From Mesorhizobium_K quangtriensis (GTDB lineage: Bacteria; Pseudomonadota; Alphaproteobacteria; Rhizobiales; Rhizobiaceae): 64,000 nt of DNA. The DNA lies in contig NZ_JBEBMF010000002.1 of the NCBI RefSeq assembly GCF_040081925.1, positions 682,001 to 746,000 of the forward strand. Reading direction: 5' to 3'. Numbering within the stretch: position 1 is the first letter of the stretch; each line of letters starts with the position of its first letter. Positions 45,446 to 53,295 of this stretch are shown here, piece after piece. A program made the translations under genes and the position numbers. The notes below the pieces were generated by a model that was given only the letters and a program-made list of their open reading frames with translations, had not been told where the DNA came from and made no database searches.

Positions 45446-47683
45446 CTATTTACTGGCGGCCGTGTAGACGCCATCCCAGCCATCTCCCGGCGGTTCCGCC
45501 CGAAAAAATGCGATCCTGCTTTCGTAGAGTGTCAGATAACCATCGATGTTGACGTCCATCGCTGATGAGAGGCCTCGCATTTCAGCCACCGTGGCTTCCG
45601 CAATATCCCATTTCTGAGCCCGGTAGCTGCCCAGAAGCCTGCGGTTGGCCTCCTTCAAGGCCTTGAAGCGCTCGTCGGCGGCCATGTCCTCGACACCGAG
45701 AAGCGTGTGGATGCGCTCGGGCTCGGTCTTGCCTTTGACCCTAATGAGGTCGATTTCCAGCACCGCCAGCGTCTCGGCGACGGCGGTGGCGGTGTTGTCG
45801 CCGAGAATAATTGTCACGCCATAGGGTTTGGACTGACCTTCCAGGCGCGAGGCAAGGTTCACGGTATCGCCGAGCGCCGTATAATCGAAGCGCATGTCGC
45901 TGCCCATGTTGCCGACGACGCATTCGCCGGAATTGATGCCGACGCCAATCTTGATCTCGTGCAACGTCTCGCCGGGATTTTGCGCGACTTCCTCCCGCCG
46001 CTTCGCGTTCACCGCCTCGGCCTGCTTCACCATGTCGAGGCCGGCCCGGCAGGCCCGCATAGCATGGTCCGGGAGATCCACCGGCGCGTTCCAGAAAGCC
46101 ATGATCGCATCGCCCATGTACTTGTCGATGGTCCCGTCACGATCGAGAATTGCCTTGGATAGCGCGGTGAGAAACTGGTTCATCAGCCGCGTCAGGCCCT
46201 GCGGATTGGACTTGAAGCTTTCCGAAATCGTTGTGAAGCCACGCACGTCGGTGAAGAGCAGTGTCAGTTCGCGCGTTTCACCGCCGAGCACGAGCTGTTC
46301 GGGATGGTCGGCAAGGCGATCGACCAGCGCCGGCGACAGATACTGGCCGAAGGCGCTTCTGATCTGACGCCTCTGCCGTTCCTCGCGCATGTAGTTGGCC
46401 GTCGCCATCAACATGAACACCGCCGCGAGCGTTCCTCCCGGGAAAGACGCATCCAGAAGCATCCGCTGCGAAAAGAACGCCCACAGCACACCGGCCGCCA
46501 CTACGCCCAGAACCATCGCTGCAGCAAAGAAGGAATAGAAGGCTCCGATCTTCGGCACCAGCCAGATGATGATGAGGCCAAGCACCAGCGTGAACACCAG
46601 TTCCATGCCGATCGCATATGCCGGGCGATGCAGAAATTCCTTAGTCAGGATGTTCTCGATGATCTGCGCGTGGATTTCCACGCCAGGCATGAAATTGGCG
46701 ACCGGCGTCGCGCGGAAATCCTCCAGACCCACAGCCGACGTGCCGATCACAACGAGATGCCCGGCAATACTTTCTGGCGCGGCCTCACCCGACATGACGC
46801 TGCCGGCCGATACGTAGCGGTCGCGCGAGGAGCCATTGAACCAAGGCCATACGCGGCCGGACCCGTCGGTCGGCACCATGACCCCGCCAACGACGATGCC
46901 CTCGATGCCGGCGTTTCCGGTCTTTATCGCAAAGGCTTCGCCGCCTGTGGCGATCCGCAGCATCTCGGCGGAGAGCGCAAGGCGCACGCGCTCCTCCACC
47001 ATCATCACCAGCGGTATGCGGCGGAAGATGCCGTCCGGGTCCGGCTCGACCGTGAACAGGCCTCTGCCCGTCGCGGCGTCCGAGATAACCGGGAGGTTCT
47101 GAACCAGATGTGGAAATTTGAGCAGGAACGGGGTCGGATCAGCGCCAAGCGTCGCAAAGGCGACTTCGGGAATCGGTGCATCGCGGGCCGCCAGCGTCTG
47201 GTCCTCGACGCGCGCGCTGGTTTCCCCGACGATCACGCGCGACCGGCGGATGGATTCGGCAAGCACCTCTTCGTTGGAGGGCAGCTTCAGCAGGTCCGCC
47301 CTCGCCTGTTCTGGCAGCGCGGGATTGTCCTCGGCGATGCGGTCCGGCGACAGACGATCCGGCTCGGCGAAGACCACGTCGAAACCGACGACAACCGCTC
47401 CCATCGCGGTCAGCCGGTCGATCAGCCGCGCGACCTCCGAACGCGGCCACGGCCACTGCCCGACGAGTTGGAGGCTCTTTTCATCTATGTCCACGATCTT
47501 GATGGGTTGCGGAACCACCGGCCGGGGATGGATTCGCTGCAGGATGTCGAACCCCTGGTTGCGGATCGACGAAAGGACGAGCGGATCGGCTACACGCAAG
47601 CCCAGCAACACCAGCAGCAGCATAAGCCCCGCCAGCCGCGAAAGCGCGACGCCCATCGAACCCGCTGACCGGAAGAGACGCAT
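45446..47683 (-). CDS. CHASE2-domain class III adenylate/guanylate cyclase
   Basis: A 745-residue membrane protein (ATG at 47683 preceded by GGGGA; 47698 is an alternative). A first membrane helix (about 11-28) precedes an extracytoplasmic CHASE2 sensor of about 330 residues (KIVDIDEKSL, WPWPRSEVARLIDRL, GTSAVGLEDFRATPV). Three membrane helices cluster at about 365-440. The catalytic domain follows, with metal Asp in LLFTDVRGFT, Lys of the KYMGDAIMAFW segment and Thr in YTALGDTVNLASRLEG, residues consistent with ATP and cAMP production. It is upstream of the adhesin exporter genes on the same strand, with a probable terminator between. CHASE2 cyclases and FecR-domain proteins are frequent neighbours; here the FecR-like domain is in the adhesin. 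Confidence 0.92.
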   Translation of the reverse strand: MRLFRSAGSMGVALSRLAGLMLLLVLLGLRVADPLVLSSIRNQGFDILQRIHPRPVVPQPIKIVDIDEKSLQLVGQWPWPRSEVARLIDRLTAMGAVVVGFDVVFAEPDRLSPDRIAEDNPALPEQARADLLKLPSNEEVLAESIRRSRVIVGETSARVEDQTLAARDAPIPEVAFATLGADPTPFLLKFPHLVQNLPVISDAATGRGLFTVEPDPDGIFRRIPLVMMVEERVRLALSAEMLRIATGGEAFAIKTGNAGIEGIVVGGVMVPTDGSGRVWPWFNGSSRDRYVSAGSVMSGEAAPESIAGHLVVIGTSAVGLEDFRATPVANFMPGVEIHAQIIENILTKEFLHRPAYAIGMELVFTLVLGLIIIWLVPKIGAFYSFFAAAMVLGVVAAGVLWAFFSQRMLLDASFPGGTLAAVFMLMATANYMREERQRRQIRSAFGQYLSPALVDRLADHPEQLVLGGETRELTLLFTDVRGFTTISESFKSNPQGLTRLMNQFLTALSKAILDRDGTIDKYMGDAIMAFWNAPVDLPDHAMRACRAGLDMVKQAEAVNAKRREEVAQNPGETLHEIKIGVGINSGECVVGNMGSDMRFDYTALGDTVNLASRLEGQSKPYGVTIILGDNTATAVAETLAVLEIDLIRVKGKTEPERIHTLLGVEDMAADERFKALKEANRRLLGSYRAQKWDIAEATVAEMRGLSSAMDVNIDGYLTLYESRIAFFRAEPPGDGWDGVYTAASK

Positions 47684-47773
47684 GCCGGTGATCCCCATCC
47701 CCAGGCAATATTGATCAGGAGTGAAGCGATACCTGTCAATGCGCCATTCCACTGTTGACCGAACGGAACGGAT

Positions 47774-47797
47774 TTTCTATTTTTCTCCAAATAGAAA
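47774..47797. promoter_or_regulatory. Inverted repeat, candidate RpiR operator
   Basis: TTTCTATTT and AAATAGAAA form a perfect 9-bp inverted repeat with a six-base spacer, about 15 bp before the SDR gene and in the divergent region with the cyclase gene. An RpiR-family regulator is the third gene of the downstream operon, so autoregulation is plausible but unproven. Confidence 0.5.
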
Positions 47798-47812
47798 TCG
47801 ATTTGCGTGACA

Positions 47813-48598
47813 ATGAACCTCTCCCTTGCCGGCGCCGTATTGATCGTAACCGGTTCGACCCAGGGGGTGGGCCGGGCGGTCGCTCTCGAAGCAGCCCGCA
47901 ACGGCGCGAGTTCCATTCTGGTCACAGGACGCGATGCCAAGCGCGGCGCGGAAGTCGTGGCCGAGATCGAAGCGCTCGGCGCAAAGGCGCATTTCGTCGC
48001 CGTCGATCTCGCGACCAGCGAAGCGGCTGACATGATCGCCGACACCGCACTGAAAAACTTCGGGCGGATCGACGCGCTGGTGAACGCTGCGGGCATGACG
48101 GATCGCGGGTCGATGGTGACTGCCACGCCTGAGCTTTGGGACCGCCTGCAAGCTGTCAACGCGAAGACGCCCTTCTTCCTGATGCAGCGCGCCATCGCCG
48201 ATATGCGGGCGCGAAAGCAGCCGGGTGCGATCGTCAACATCCTGTCGATCAACGTGCATGGCGGCGCGACGGACCTCACCGTCTATTCCGCCAGCAAGGC
48301 CGCGCTCGCGCTGATCACTAAGAACGCGGCGCAGGCGCATCGCTTCGACCGTATCAGGATCAACGGCATCAACATGGGCTGGGCCGACACGCCGGCCGAG
48401 CGCGTCATGCATGCCGACACCCTCGGCAAGGGCCCGAACTGGCTCGCCGAGCAAGCCGCCCAGCAGCCCTTCGGCCGGCTTCTGGTGGCGGAGGACGTGG
48501 CTCGGCTGACGCACTTCCTGCTGTCGCCGGCTTCCGAACCTATGACGGGCACACTGGTCGACCAGGAGCAGGCGCCCGTCGGGCCGCGCGACGCATGA
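47813..48598 (+). CDS. Short-chain dehydrogenase/reductase
   Basis: A 261-residue classical SDR (ATG at 47813; a GTG at 47807 is possible). The coenzyme motif TGSTQGVGRA is at the N terminus, NAAG at about 89, catalytic Ser in ILSINVHGG, and YSASK with the active Tyr and Lys. It oxidises or reduces a polyol or sugar with NAD(P). The stop overlaps the next gene (mannitol-dehydrogenase family) by 4 bp, so the two probably catalyse linked steps of one sugar or polyol pathway. Confidence 0.93.
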   Translation: MNLSLAGAVLIVTGSTQGVGRAVALEAARNGASSILVTGRDAKRGAEVVAEIEALGAKAHFVAVDLATSEAADMIADTALKNFGRIDALVNAAGMTDRGSMVTATPELWDRLQAVNAKTPFFLMQRAIADMRARKQPGAIVNILSINVHGGATDLTVYSASKAALALITKNAAQAHRFDRIRINGINMGWADTPAERVMHADTLGKGPNWLAEQAAQQPFGRLLVAEDVARLTHFLLSPASEPMTGTLVDQEQAPVGPRDA

Positions 48599-50088
48599 AG
48601 CGCCTAGCGGACGGCACCTTGCCCTCGCTTGCGAAAGGCGTGCGCCAGCCGAGCTACGACCGTTCGAGGACGCGCATCGGCTTCGCGCATATCGGCGTCG
48701 GCGCGTTCCACCGCGGTCATCAGGCCGAGTACACCGAGGATGCATTGGAGGCCGGAGCGGACGATCGCGCCGAGATCGGCATCAATCTCAGGCCGCCGTC
48801 CATCGAGGATCAGCTTTCCCCGCAGGATGGGCTCTACACGCGTCTTCTGGTCGGGGGCGACCGGACCGAGGCGCGGGTCATCGGCTCAATCCGGAAGGTG
48901 CTGGACGCGGCACGCGGACATGCGGAGGCAATCGCTGCGCTCAGCCATCCCGGCATCGACGTCATCACCATGACCGTCACCGAAAAGGGCTATTGCCACG
49001 TCCCGGCGACGGGCGCGCTGGACTGGCAAAGACCTGAGATCAAGGCGGATTTGCAGCAAGCCACCGGCCGGCAATCCCTGCCGGGCTTCCTGACGGAAAT
49101 GCTTGCGCGGAGGATGGCGGCGAATGCACCGCTTACGCTTGTCTCCTGCGACAATATTCCAGGCAATGGAGCGATCCTGAAAGCCGTCGTTTCCGACCTC
49201 GCGGAAGCGGTCGACAGGCCGCTGGCGGCGTGGATAGCAGACAATGTCCGCTTTCCCTCGACGATGGTCGACCGGATTGTTCCGGCGACGCAGGCGGAGG
49301 ACCTGAAACGGGTCGAGGAACTCACCGGAGTCGTCGACAAAAGCGTGGTGGTCGGCGAGCCGTTCCGGCAATGGGTGCTGGAGGACGATTTCAACCGGCG
49401 ACGGCCGCGTTGGGATATCGCCGGCGCAGAGTTCGTGCGCGACGTCCAACCCTACGAATTCATCAAGATGCGCGTGCTGAACGCCTGCCAGACGGCGCTC
49501 TCCTATCTCGGCGCATTGTCCGGGCTGGAGACCAGTTATGACGCCGTTTGCGATCCACTGCTGAGGTCGTTCGCGGAGCACATGATCTCTGACGAATCCA
49601 GCGCCGTTCTGCCTGATGTGCCGGGCATGCAGGTAGCGCCCTACCTGAAGCTCTCGCTATCGCGGCTCTCCAACCCGGCGATCCGTCATACCAACCATCA
49701 GATCGCGACCGATGGCTCGCAAAAGATAAACCAGCGCCTCCTGCAGCCATTGCGCGACCGCATGGCTCAAGGGCTGCCGTCTCCTCTGCTGGAGACCGCC
49801 GTCGGCGGGTGGGTCACCTATCTGGCGAAGTCGCAACCTGCCTTTGGCGCCGCATGGCAGGCAAACGACCAGATCATGCCCTTCGTGGCCGATACGGCGC
49901 GCGCATCGGCGGGCGACATTGAGGCATTCGCCAAGCTCTTCGTCGGCAACCGATCGATCTTCGGCGAGACACTGGCTGGTGACGCCAGTTTCGCCAGCCG
50001 TGTTGCATCGTCGGCGCGGGCATTGATGAAAGACGGTGTGGCAAAAGCTCTCGGCAGGACAATGGCCCAGCCGGTCGCGGCGGGTTAG
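48595..50088 (+). CDS. Mannitol-dehydrogenase-family oxidoreductase
   Basis: A 497-residue long-chain polyol dehydrogenase (mannitol 2-dehydrogenase, fructuronate reductase or arabinitol dehydrogenase group). The N-terminal Rossmann start is FAHIGVGAFHRGHQ, with the SCDNIPGNG substrate segment. The active-site segment KMRVLNACQTALSYLG has the catalytic Lys291 and Asn296, but Gln299 where the family normally has His (KLRLLNGSHS). Coupled to the SDR gene by a 4-bp overlap and followed by an RpiR regulator. The substrate is probably a ketose/polyol or uronate pair imported by the adjacent ABC system. Confidence 0.9.
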   Translation: MKRLADGTLPSLAKGVRQPSYDRSRTRIGFAHIGVGAFHRGHQAEYTEDALEAGADDRAEIGINLRPPSIEDQLSPQDGLYTRLLVGGDRTEARVIGSIRKVLDAARGHAEAIAALSHPGIDVITMTVTEKGYCHVPATGALDWQRPEIKADLQQATGRQSLPGFLTEMLARRMAANAPLTLVSCDNIPGNGAILKAVVSDLAEAVDRPLAAWIADNVRFPSTMVDRIVPATQAEDLKRVEELTGVVDKSVVVGEPFRQWVLEDDFNRRRPRWDIAGAEFVRDVQPYEFIKMRVLNACQTALSYLGALSGLETSYDAVCDPLLRSFAEHMISDESSAVLPDVPGMQVAPYLKLSLSRLSNPAIRHTNHQIATDGSQKINQRLLQPLRDRMAQGLPSPLLETAVGGWVTYLAKSQPAFGAAWQANDQIMPFVADTARASAGDIEAFAKLFVGNRSIFGETLAGDASFASRVASSARALMKDGVAKALGRTMAQPVAAG

Positions 50089-50113
50089 TATCTCCGCATC
50101 CAGGGAGGGTGGG

Positions 50114-50980
50114 TTGAGCGAAGAGGCCGACAGCGCACGCGACTACGGCGAGTTCGTCGCCACGCTGATGTCGCGACAGCCGGCGCTCAGCCGGCGACTC
50201 CAACAGGTCGCGCAATATCTGTTGAACAATCCCGAGGACGCCGCGATCTTCACGATCATCGAGATCGCGAAACGCGCCGGCGTCCCCCCTTCGGCGATCA
50301 CACGCTTCGCCAAGGAGCTTGGCTTCGACGGCTTCGCCTCGTTGCAATCCATGTTCAAACAGCGCCTGCTTGGCCCGCGCATGTCCTACGCCGACAGGCT
50401 GAAGGCGGTGAACCGCGAACTTACGCCGGCCGCGCGGGCCACCAATCCGCGCGATCCGCATCAGGTGGCCGACACCTTCATCCAGGCGGCGTTCGATGCG
50501 CTGCTGAGGCTGCGCGAGGATGTCGCCAAGGCGGACCTCACGCCTTTCGTCGATGCCCTGCAGAAGGCGCGGGCCGTGCACATTGCGGCGGCGCGCGGTG
50601 CGTTCGGAGTCGGCGGCTACACCTATTACGGCCTGTCGCGGATCGGCAAGCGCGCCTTCCTGGTCGACAATCTGGGCGCCATGCGCGCCGAGCAACTCGC
50701 GGCGATGGACGAGGACGACGCGCTGCTTGTCATCACCTTCGACGACTACACGCCGGAGACGGTTGAACTTGCGCGCCGGGGCCATGCGGCCGGCCGAACG
50801 GTGCTTGCCATTACCGACAACGAACTCAGCCCTGTCGCCCCGCTGGCGAAACATGCACTCTACGTGAAGGAAGGCCGGCTCGGACATTTCCGCAGCCAGG
50901 TGCCGGCCATGGTGCTCTGCCAGACGCTCATTATGTGCCTGGGCTACGGCAATCCGGAGGCGGGAGCAAACCGGGCATGA
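50114..50980 (+). CDS. MurR/RpiR-family transcriptional regulator
   Basis: A 288-residue regulator; the best start is a TTG at 50114 directly after GGGAGGGTGGG, since upstream in-frame sequence overlaps the previous gene and is not conserved-looking. An N-terminal HTH_6 domain (SRRLQQVAQYLLNNPEDAAIF, then PPSAITRFAKELGFDGFASLQ) precedes a sugar-phosphate-binding SIS domain (about 125-255). It probably senses a phosphosugar or pathway intermediate and controls the surrounding dehydrogenase and ABC transporter genes. Confidence 0.92.
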   Translation: MSEEADSARDYGEFVATLMSRQPALSRRLQQVAQYLLNNPEDAAIFTIIEIAKRAGVPPSAITRFAKELGFDGFASLQSMFKQRLLGPRMSYADRLKAVNRELTPAARATNPRDPHQVADTFIQAAFDALLRLREDVAKADLTPFVDALQKARAVHIAAARGAFGVGGYTYYGLSRIGKRAFLVDNLGAMRAEQLAAMDEDDALLVITFDDYTPETVELARRGHAAGRTVLAITDNELSPVAPLAKHALYVKEGRLGHFRSQVPAMVLCQTLIMCLGYGNPEAGANRA

Positions 50981-51318
50981 CGGACCGTCTGACTTCTCTC
51001 GAATATTCGGTGATATCGAAATTTTGCAAACAGCAGGGTTCGGACGTCCTAGACGCGGATAACTTCACGGTTAACTGGCGTGACCGGAACCCCGTAGGAT
51101 TCATGACCGAAGTATCATGCGTGAAGCCGCTGAGCTACAGCAGGAGAGCGTATGAGGACATTCCCAACGCAATAAGCTTGGATGGAACGCAAATCGGATT
51201 CGTTCTCTTCTTTAAGCAGGGATTGTTGGACGCAATTGAGGGCTTCAGCTACGGCGAAGCTTGGCCCCAGCCCGATTGGCCGGTAAAATTCATAGAGGGG
51301 CCCGTCAACGCCGACTAG
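50977..51318 (+). CDS. Orphan small protein, atypical composition
   Basis: A 113-residue protein (MTDRLTSLEYSVISKFC...) whose ATG overlaps the RpiR stop by 4 bp, with CGGGAG before it. No signal peptide or membrane helix. It ends in GFSYGEAWPQPDWPVKF, rich in aromatic residues. By eye the DNA is clearly less GC-rich and uses more A/T-ending codons than its neighbours, suggesting recent acquisition. It ends 19 bp from the convergent permease gene. I do not recognise the family. Confidence 0.65.
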   Translation: MTDRLTSLEYSVISKFCKQQGSDVLDADNFTVNWRDRNPVGFMTEVSCVKPLSYSRRAYEDIPNAISLDGTQIGFVLFFKQGLLDAIEGFSYGEAWPQPDWPVKFIEGPVNAD

Positions 51319-51337
51319 TTCGCCGTCCCAGGCAAGA

Positions 51338-52324
51338 CTACCTGTCCTCGATAATTCTGAGATAGGCGGCCGTCACCAGCAGAATGATCGCGCCAAACAG
51401 GATGCGGCGCGCGCCTTCCGGCATCTGCAGGATGGTGAGAAGGGTCGTCAGCACGGTGAGGATCAGCGCTCCGACGATGGTGCCCGTATAGCTGCCTCTG
51501 CCCCCGAAGATAGAGGTTCCGCCGATAACCGCTGCGGCGACGGAAGGCAGCACCAGAGGCTCTGCCAGCGACAGCGACGGCGCGCGGATCAGGCCCATGT
51601 AGAGCAGGCCCATGATGCCGGCGAGAATGCTGGAAAACATGTAGAGCGCCAGGATGACCTGCCAGTATTTGACGCCCGCCAGACGCGTCGCGCGCTCGTT
51701 GTCGCCGATTGCGTAGAGCAGCCGGCCGAAGCCGGTGCGCTTCTGGATGAAAATGAGCAGCGCCGCGATCGGAATGAACAGAAGCAGCGCGTTCGGAAAG
51801 CCGCCGGTGACGCCGGTGCCAAGCCAGATCAGGAAATCCGGTACCTTCGCGCCCGAGGCGATGACGGTGCGCTGGTAGACCTGAAGGCAGCCCACGCCGA
51901 TCAGGCTCGTGCCGAGCGTCATGATGAGCGGATGGACACGGAACACGCCGACGCCGATGCCGTTGGCAAAGCCGATGATCATCGCGGGTATGAGCGCGAT
52001 CATCATGGCGACTGGTGCCGGATTGTCGACCGCCTGCGTGGCGACAATGAAGGCCGCCATGGTCGCGGCCGTCCCGACCGAAAGGTCGATACCACCTGTC
52101 AGCATCGTCATGGTCTGGCAGCCAGCCAGCAACGCCAGCGGAATGGCAAACTTCACCGTGTTGGCGATCCAGCGCTGGTTGACGATGCCGGGGCTCAGCA
52201 TCTGTAGAACCAGCACGAGCAGGATCAGGAGGATCAGGAGCGGCACGAGCGGATAGTCGCTCATGAAGCGCTTGATGCGCCGGCCGAGCGGCGCCTGTTC
52301 GGGGAGTGCTGTGCTTATGCTCAT
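51338..52324 (-). CDS. Ribose-type sugar ABC transporter permease
   Basis: A 328-residue BPD_transp_2/RbsC-type permease with about nine to ten membrane helices. It carries the family hallmark MLTGGIDLSVG at about residue 78, the cytoplasmic-loop segment YAIGDNERATRLAGV, and GGTSIFGGRGSYTGTIVGA. It is the last of a four-gene operon (binding protein, ATPase, permease, permease); its ATG overlaps the previous permease stop by 4 bp. It forms a heterodimeric channel with that permease. Confidence 0.94.
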   Translation of the reverse strand: MSISTALPEQAPLGRRIKRFMSDYPLVPLLILLILLVLVLQMLSPGIVNQRWIANTVKFAIPLALLAGCQTMTMLTGGIDLSVGTAATMAAFIVATQAVDNPAPVAMMIALIPAMIIGFANGIGVGVFRVHPLIMTLGTSLIGVGCLQVYQRTVIASGAKVPDFLIWLGTGVTGGFPNALLLFIPIAALLIFIQKRTGFGRLLYAIGDNERATRLAGVKYWQVILALYMFSSILAGIMGLLYMGLIRAPSLSLAEPLVLPSVAAAVIGGTSIFGGRGSYTGTIVGALILTVLTTLLTILQMPEGARRILFGAIILLVTAAYLRIIEDR

Positions 52325-53295
52325 CTGGAGCGACTCCGCATGGCGATGAATGCGCCAAACATGACCACTGCGACAAGGATGGTGCCTTCCACGATGGCCG
52401 TGACGTTCGGATCGATGGCGAGCAGCGTGAGGATGGTGCGCGCCAGCCGCAGCACGAACACGGCGATGATCGGCCCGAGCAGGCCGCCCTTGCCGCCGCC
52501 GAGCACGACGCCGCCCAGCACAACGGCCGCGACGCTCGCCATCAGGTATGGTCCGGGAATGGGCGCGCCGATCCCGGTGCTCATGGTGAGCGACAGGCCG
52601 CCCATCGCTCCGAACAGGCCGCCGAAGGCATAGGCGAGGATTTTCGTGCGCGCGACCGGTACGCCGGAACGGAAGGCAGCGAGCTGGTTCGAACCGATCG
52701 CATAGATCGAGAGCCCGAGGCGCGAGCGCTTGAGCGGTATCCAGACGACACAGAGCAGCACGACAAGCAGCAGTAGCGCCTTCGGGAAGAAGGCCGCGAT
52801 GGTATCAGGCAGGACAGGGATCGGCACGGTGCCGACAATCAGGTTGCGCAGCCATTCTGCCGAGCCGCCGCCCGGCGCATTAAGTACCAGAAGCGCTGCC
52901 CCCTGCAGCATGAAAAGCGTTGCCAGTGTCACCACGATATCGGGAACGCGACTGACGACGATCAGGATGCCGTTCAGCGCGCCGAGCGCAAAACCCATCA
53001 GCAGGACGAAGGGCACGACCAGCAGCGCGAATTCCTCGCTCGCACCCGCCATCAGTGCCGCGGCGGTGACGCTCGTCAGCGCCATCATGGCGGCGACGGA
53101 CAGGTCAATGCCGCCGGCGATCACCACCACCGTCTGTGCCGCGACTGCAAAGGCATAGGGCAGCACCGCGCGCACCAGAGAGCCGAAATCGCCCGCGCCG
53201 TAGCTGGGCTGGATCAGCTTCGCGACGATGAGCAGGACAACCAGAAGGGCAAGCAGCCCGACCACCCAGCCCTGTTGGCGAAGAAGGCGCATCAT
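52321..53295 (-). CDS. Ribose-type sugar ABC transporter permease
   Basis: A 324-residue RbsC-type permease with multiple membrane helices, VIAGGIDLSVAAM at about residue 60, the loop YAIGSNQLAAFRSGVPV, and GGVVLGGGKGGLLGPIIA. It overlaps both neighbouring genes by 4 bp. It partners the other permease and the two-domain ATPase; the sugar is unknown, but neighbouring dehydrogenases and epimerase-like genes imply a hexose, polyol or related compound. Confidence 0.94.
   Translation of the reverse strand: MMRLLRQQGWVVGLLALLVVLLIVAKLIQPSYGAGDFGSLVRAVLPYAFAVAAQTVVVIAGGIDLSVAAMMALTSVTAAALMAGASEEFALLVVPFVLLMGFALGALNGILIVVSRVPDIVVTLATLFMLQGAALLVLNAPGGGSAEWLRNLIVGTVPIPVLPDTIAAFFPKALLLLVVLLCVVWIPLKRSRLGLSIYAIGSNQLAAFRSGVPVARTKILAYAFGGLFGAMGGLSLTMSTGIGAPIPGPYLMASVAAVVLGGVVLGGGKGGLLGPIIAVFVLRLARTILTLLAIDPNVTAIVEGTILVAVVMFGAFIAMRSRSR

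Noticed and set aside
50036..50113. Longer N terminus for the RpiR regulator beginning within the mannitol-dehydrogenase gene
   Set aside because: The extra residues are Ser/Arg-rich antisense-like sequence and a TTG with a near-perfect ribosome-binding site lies at 50114.
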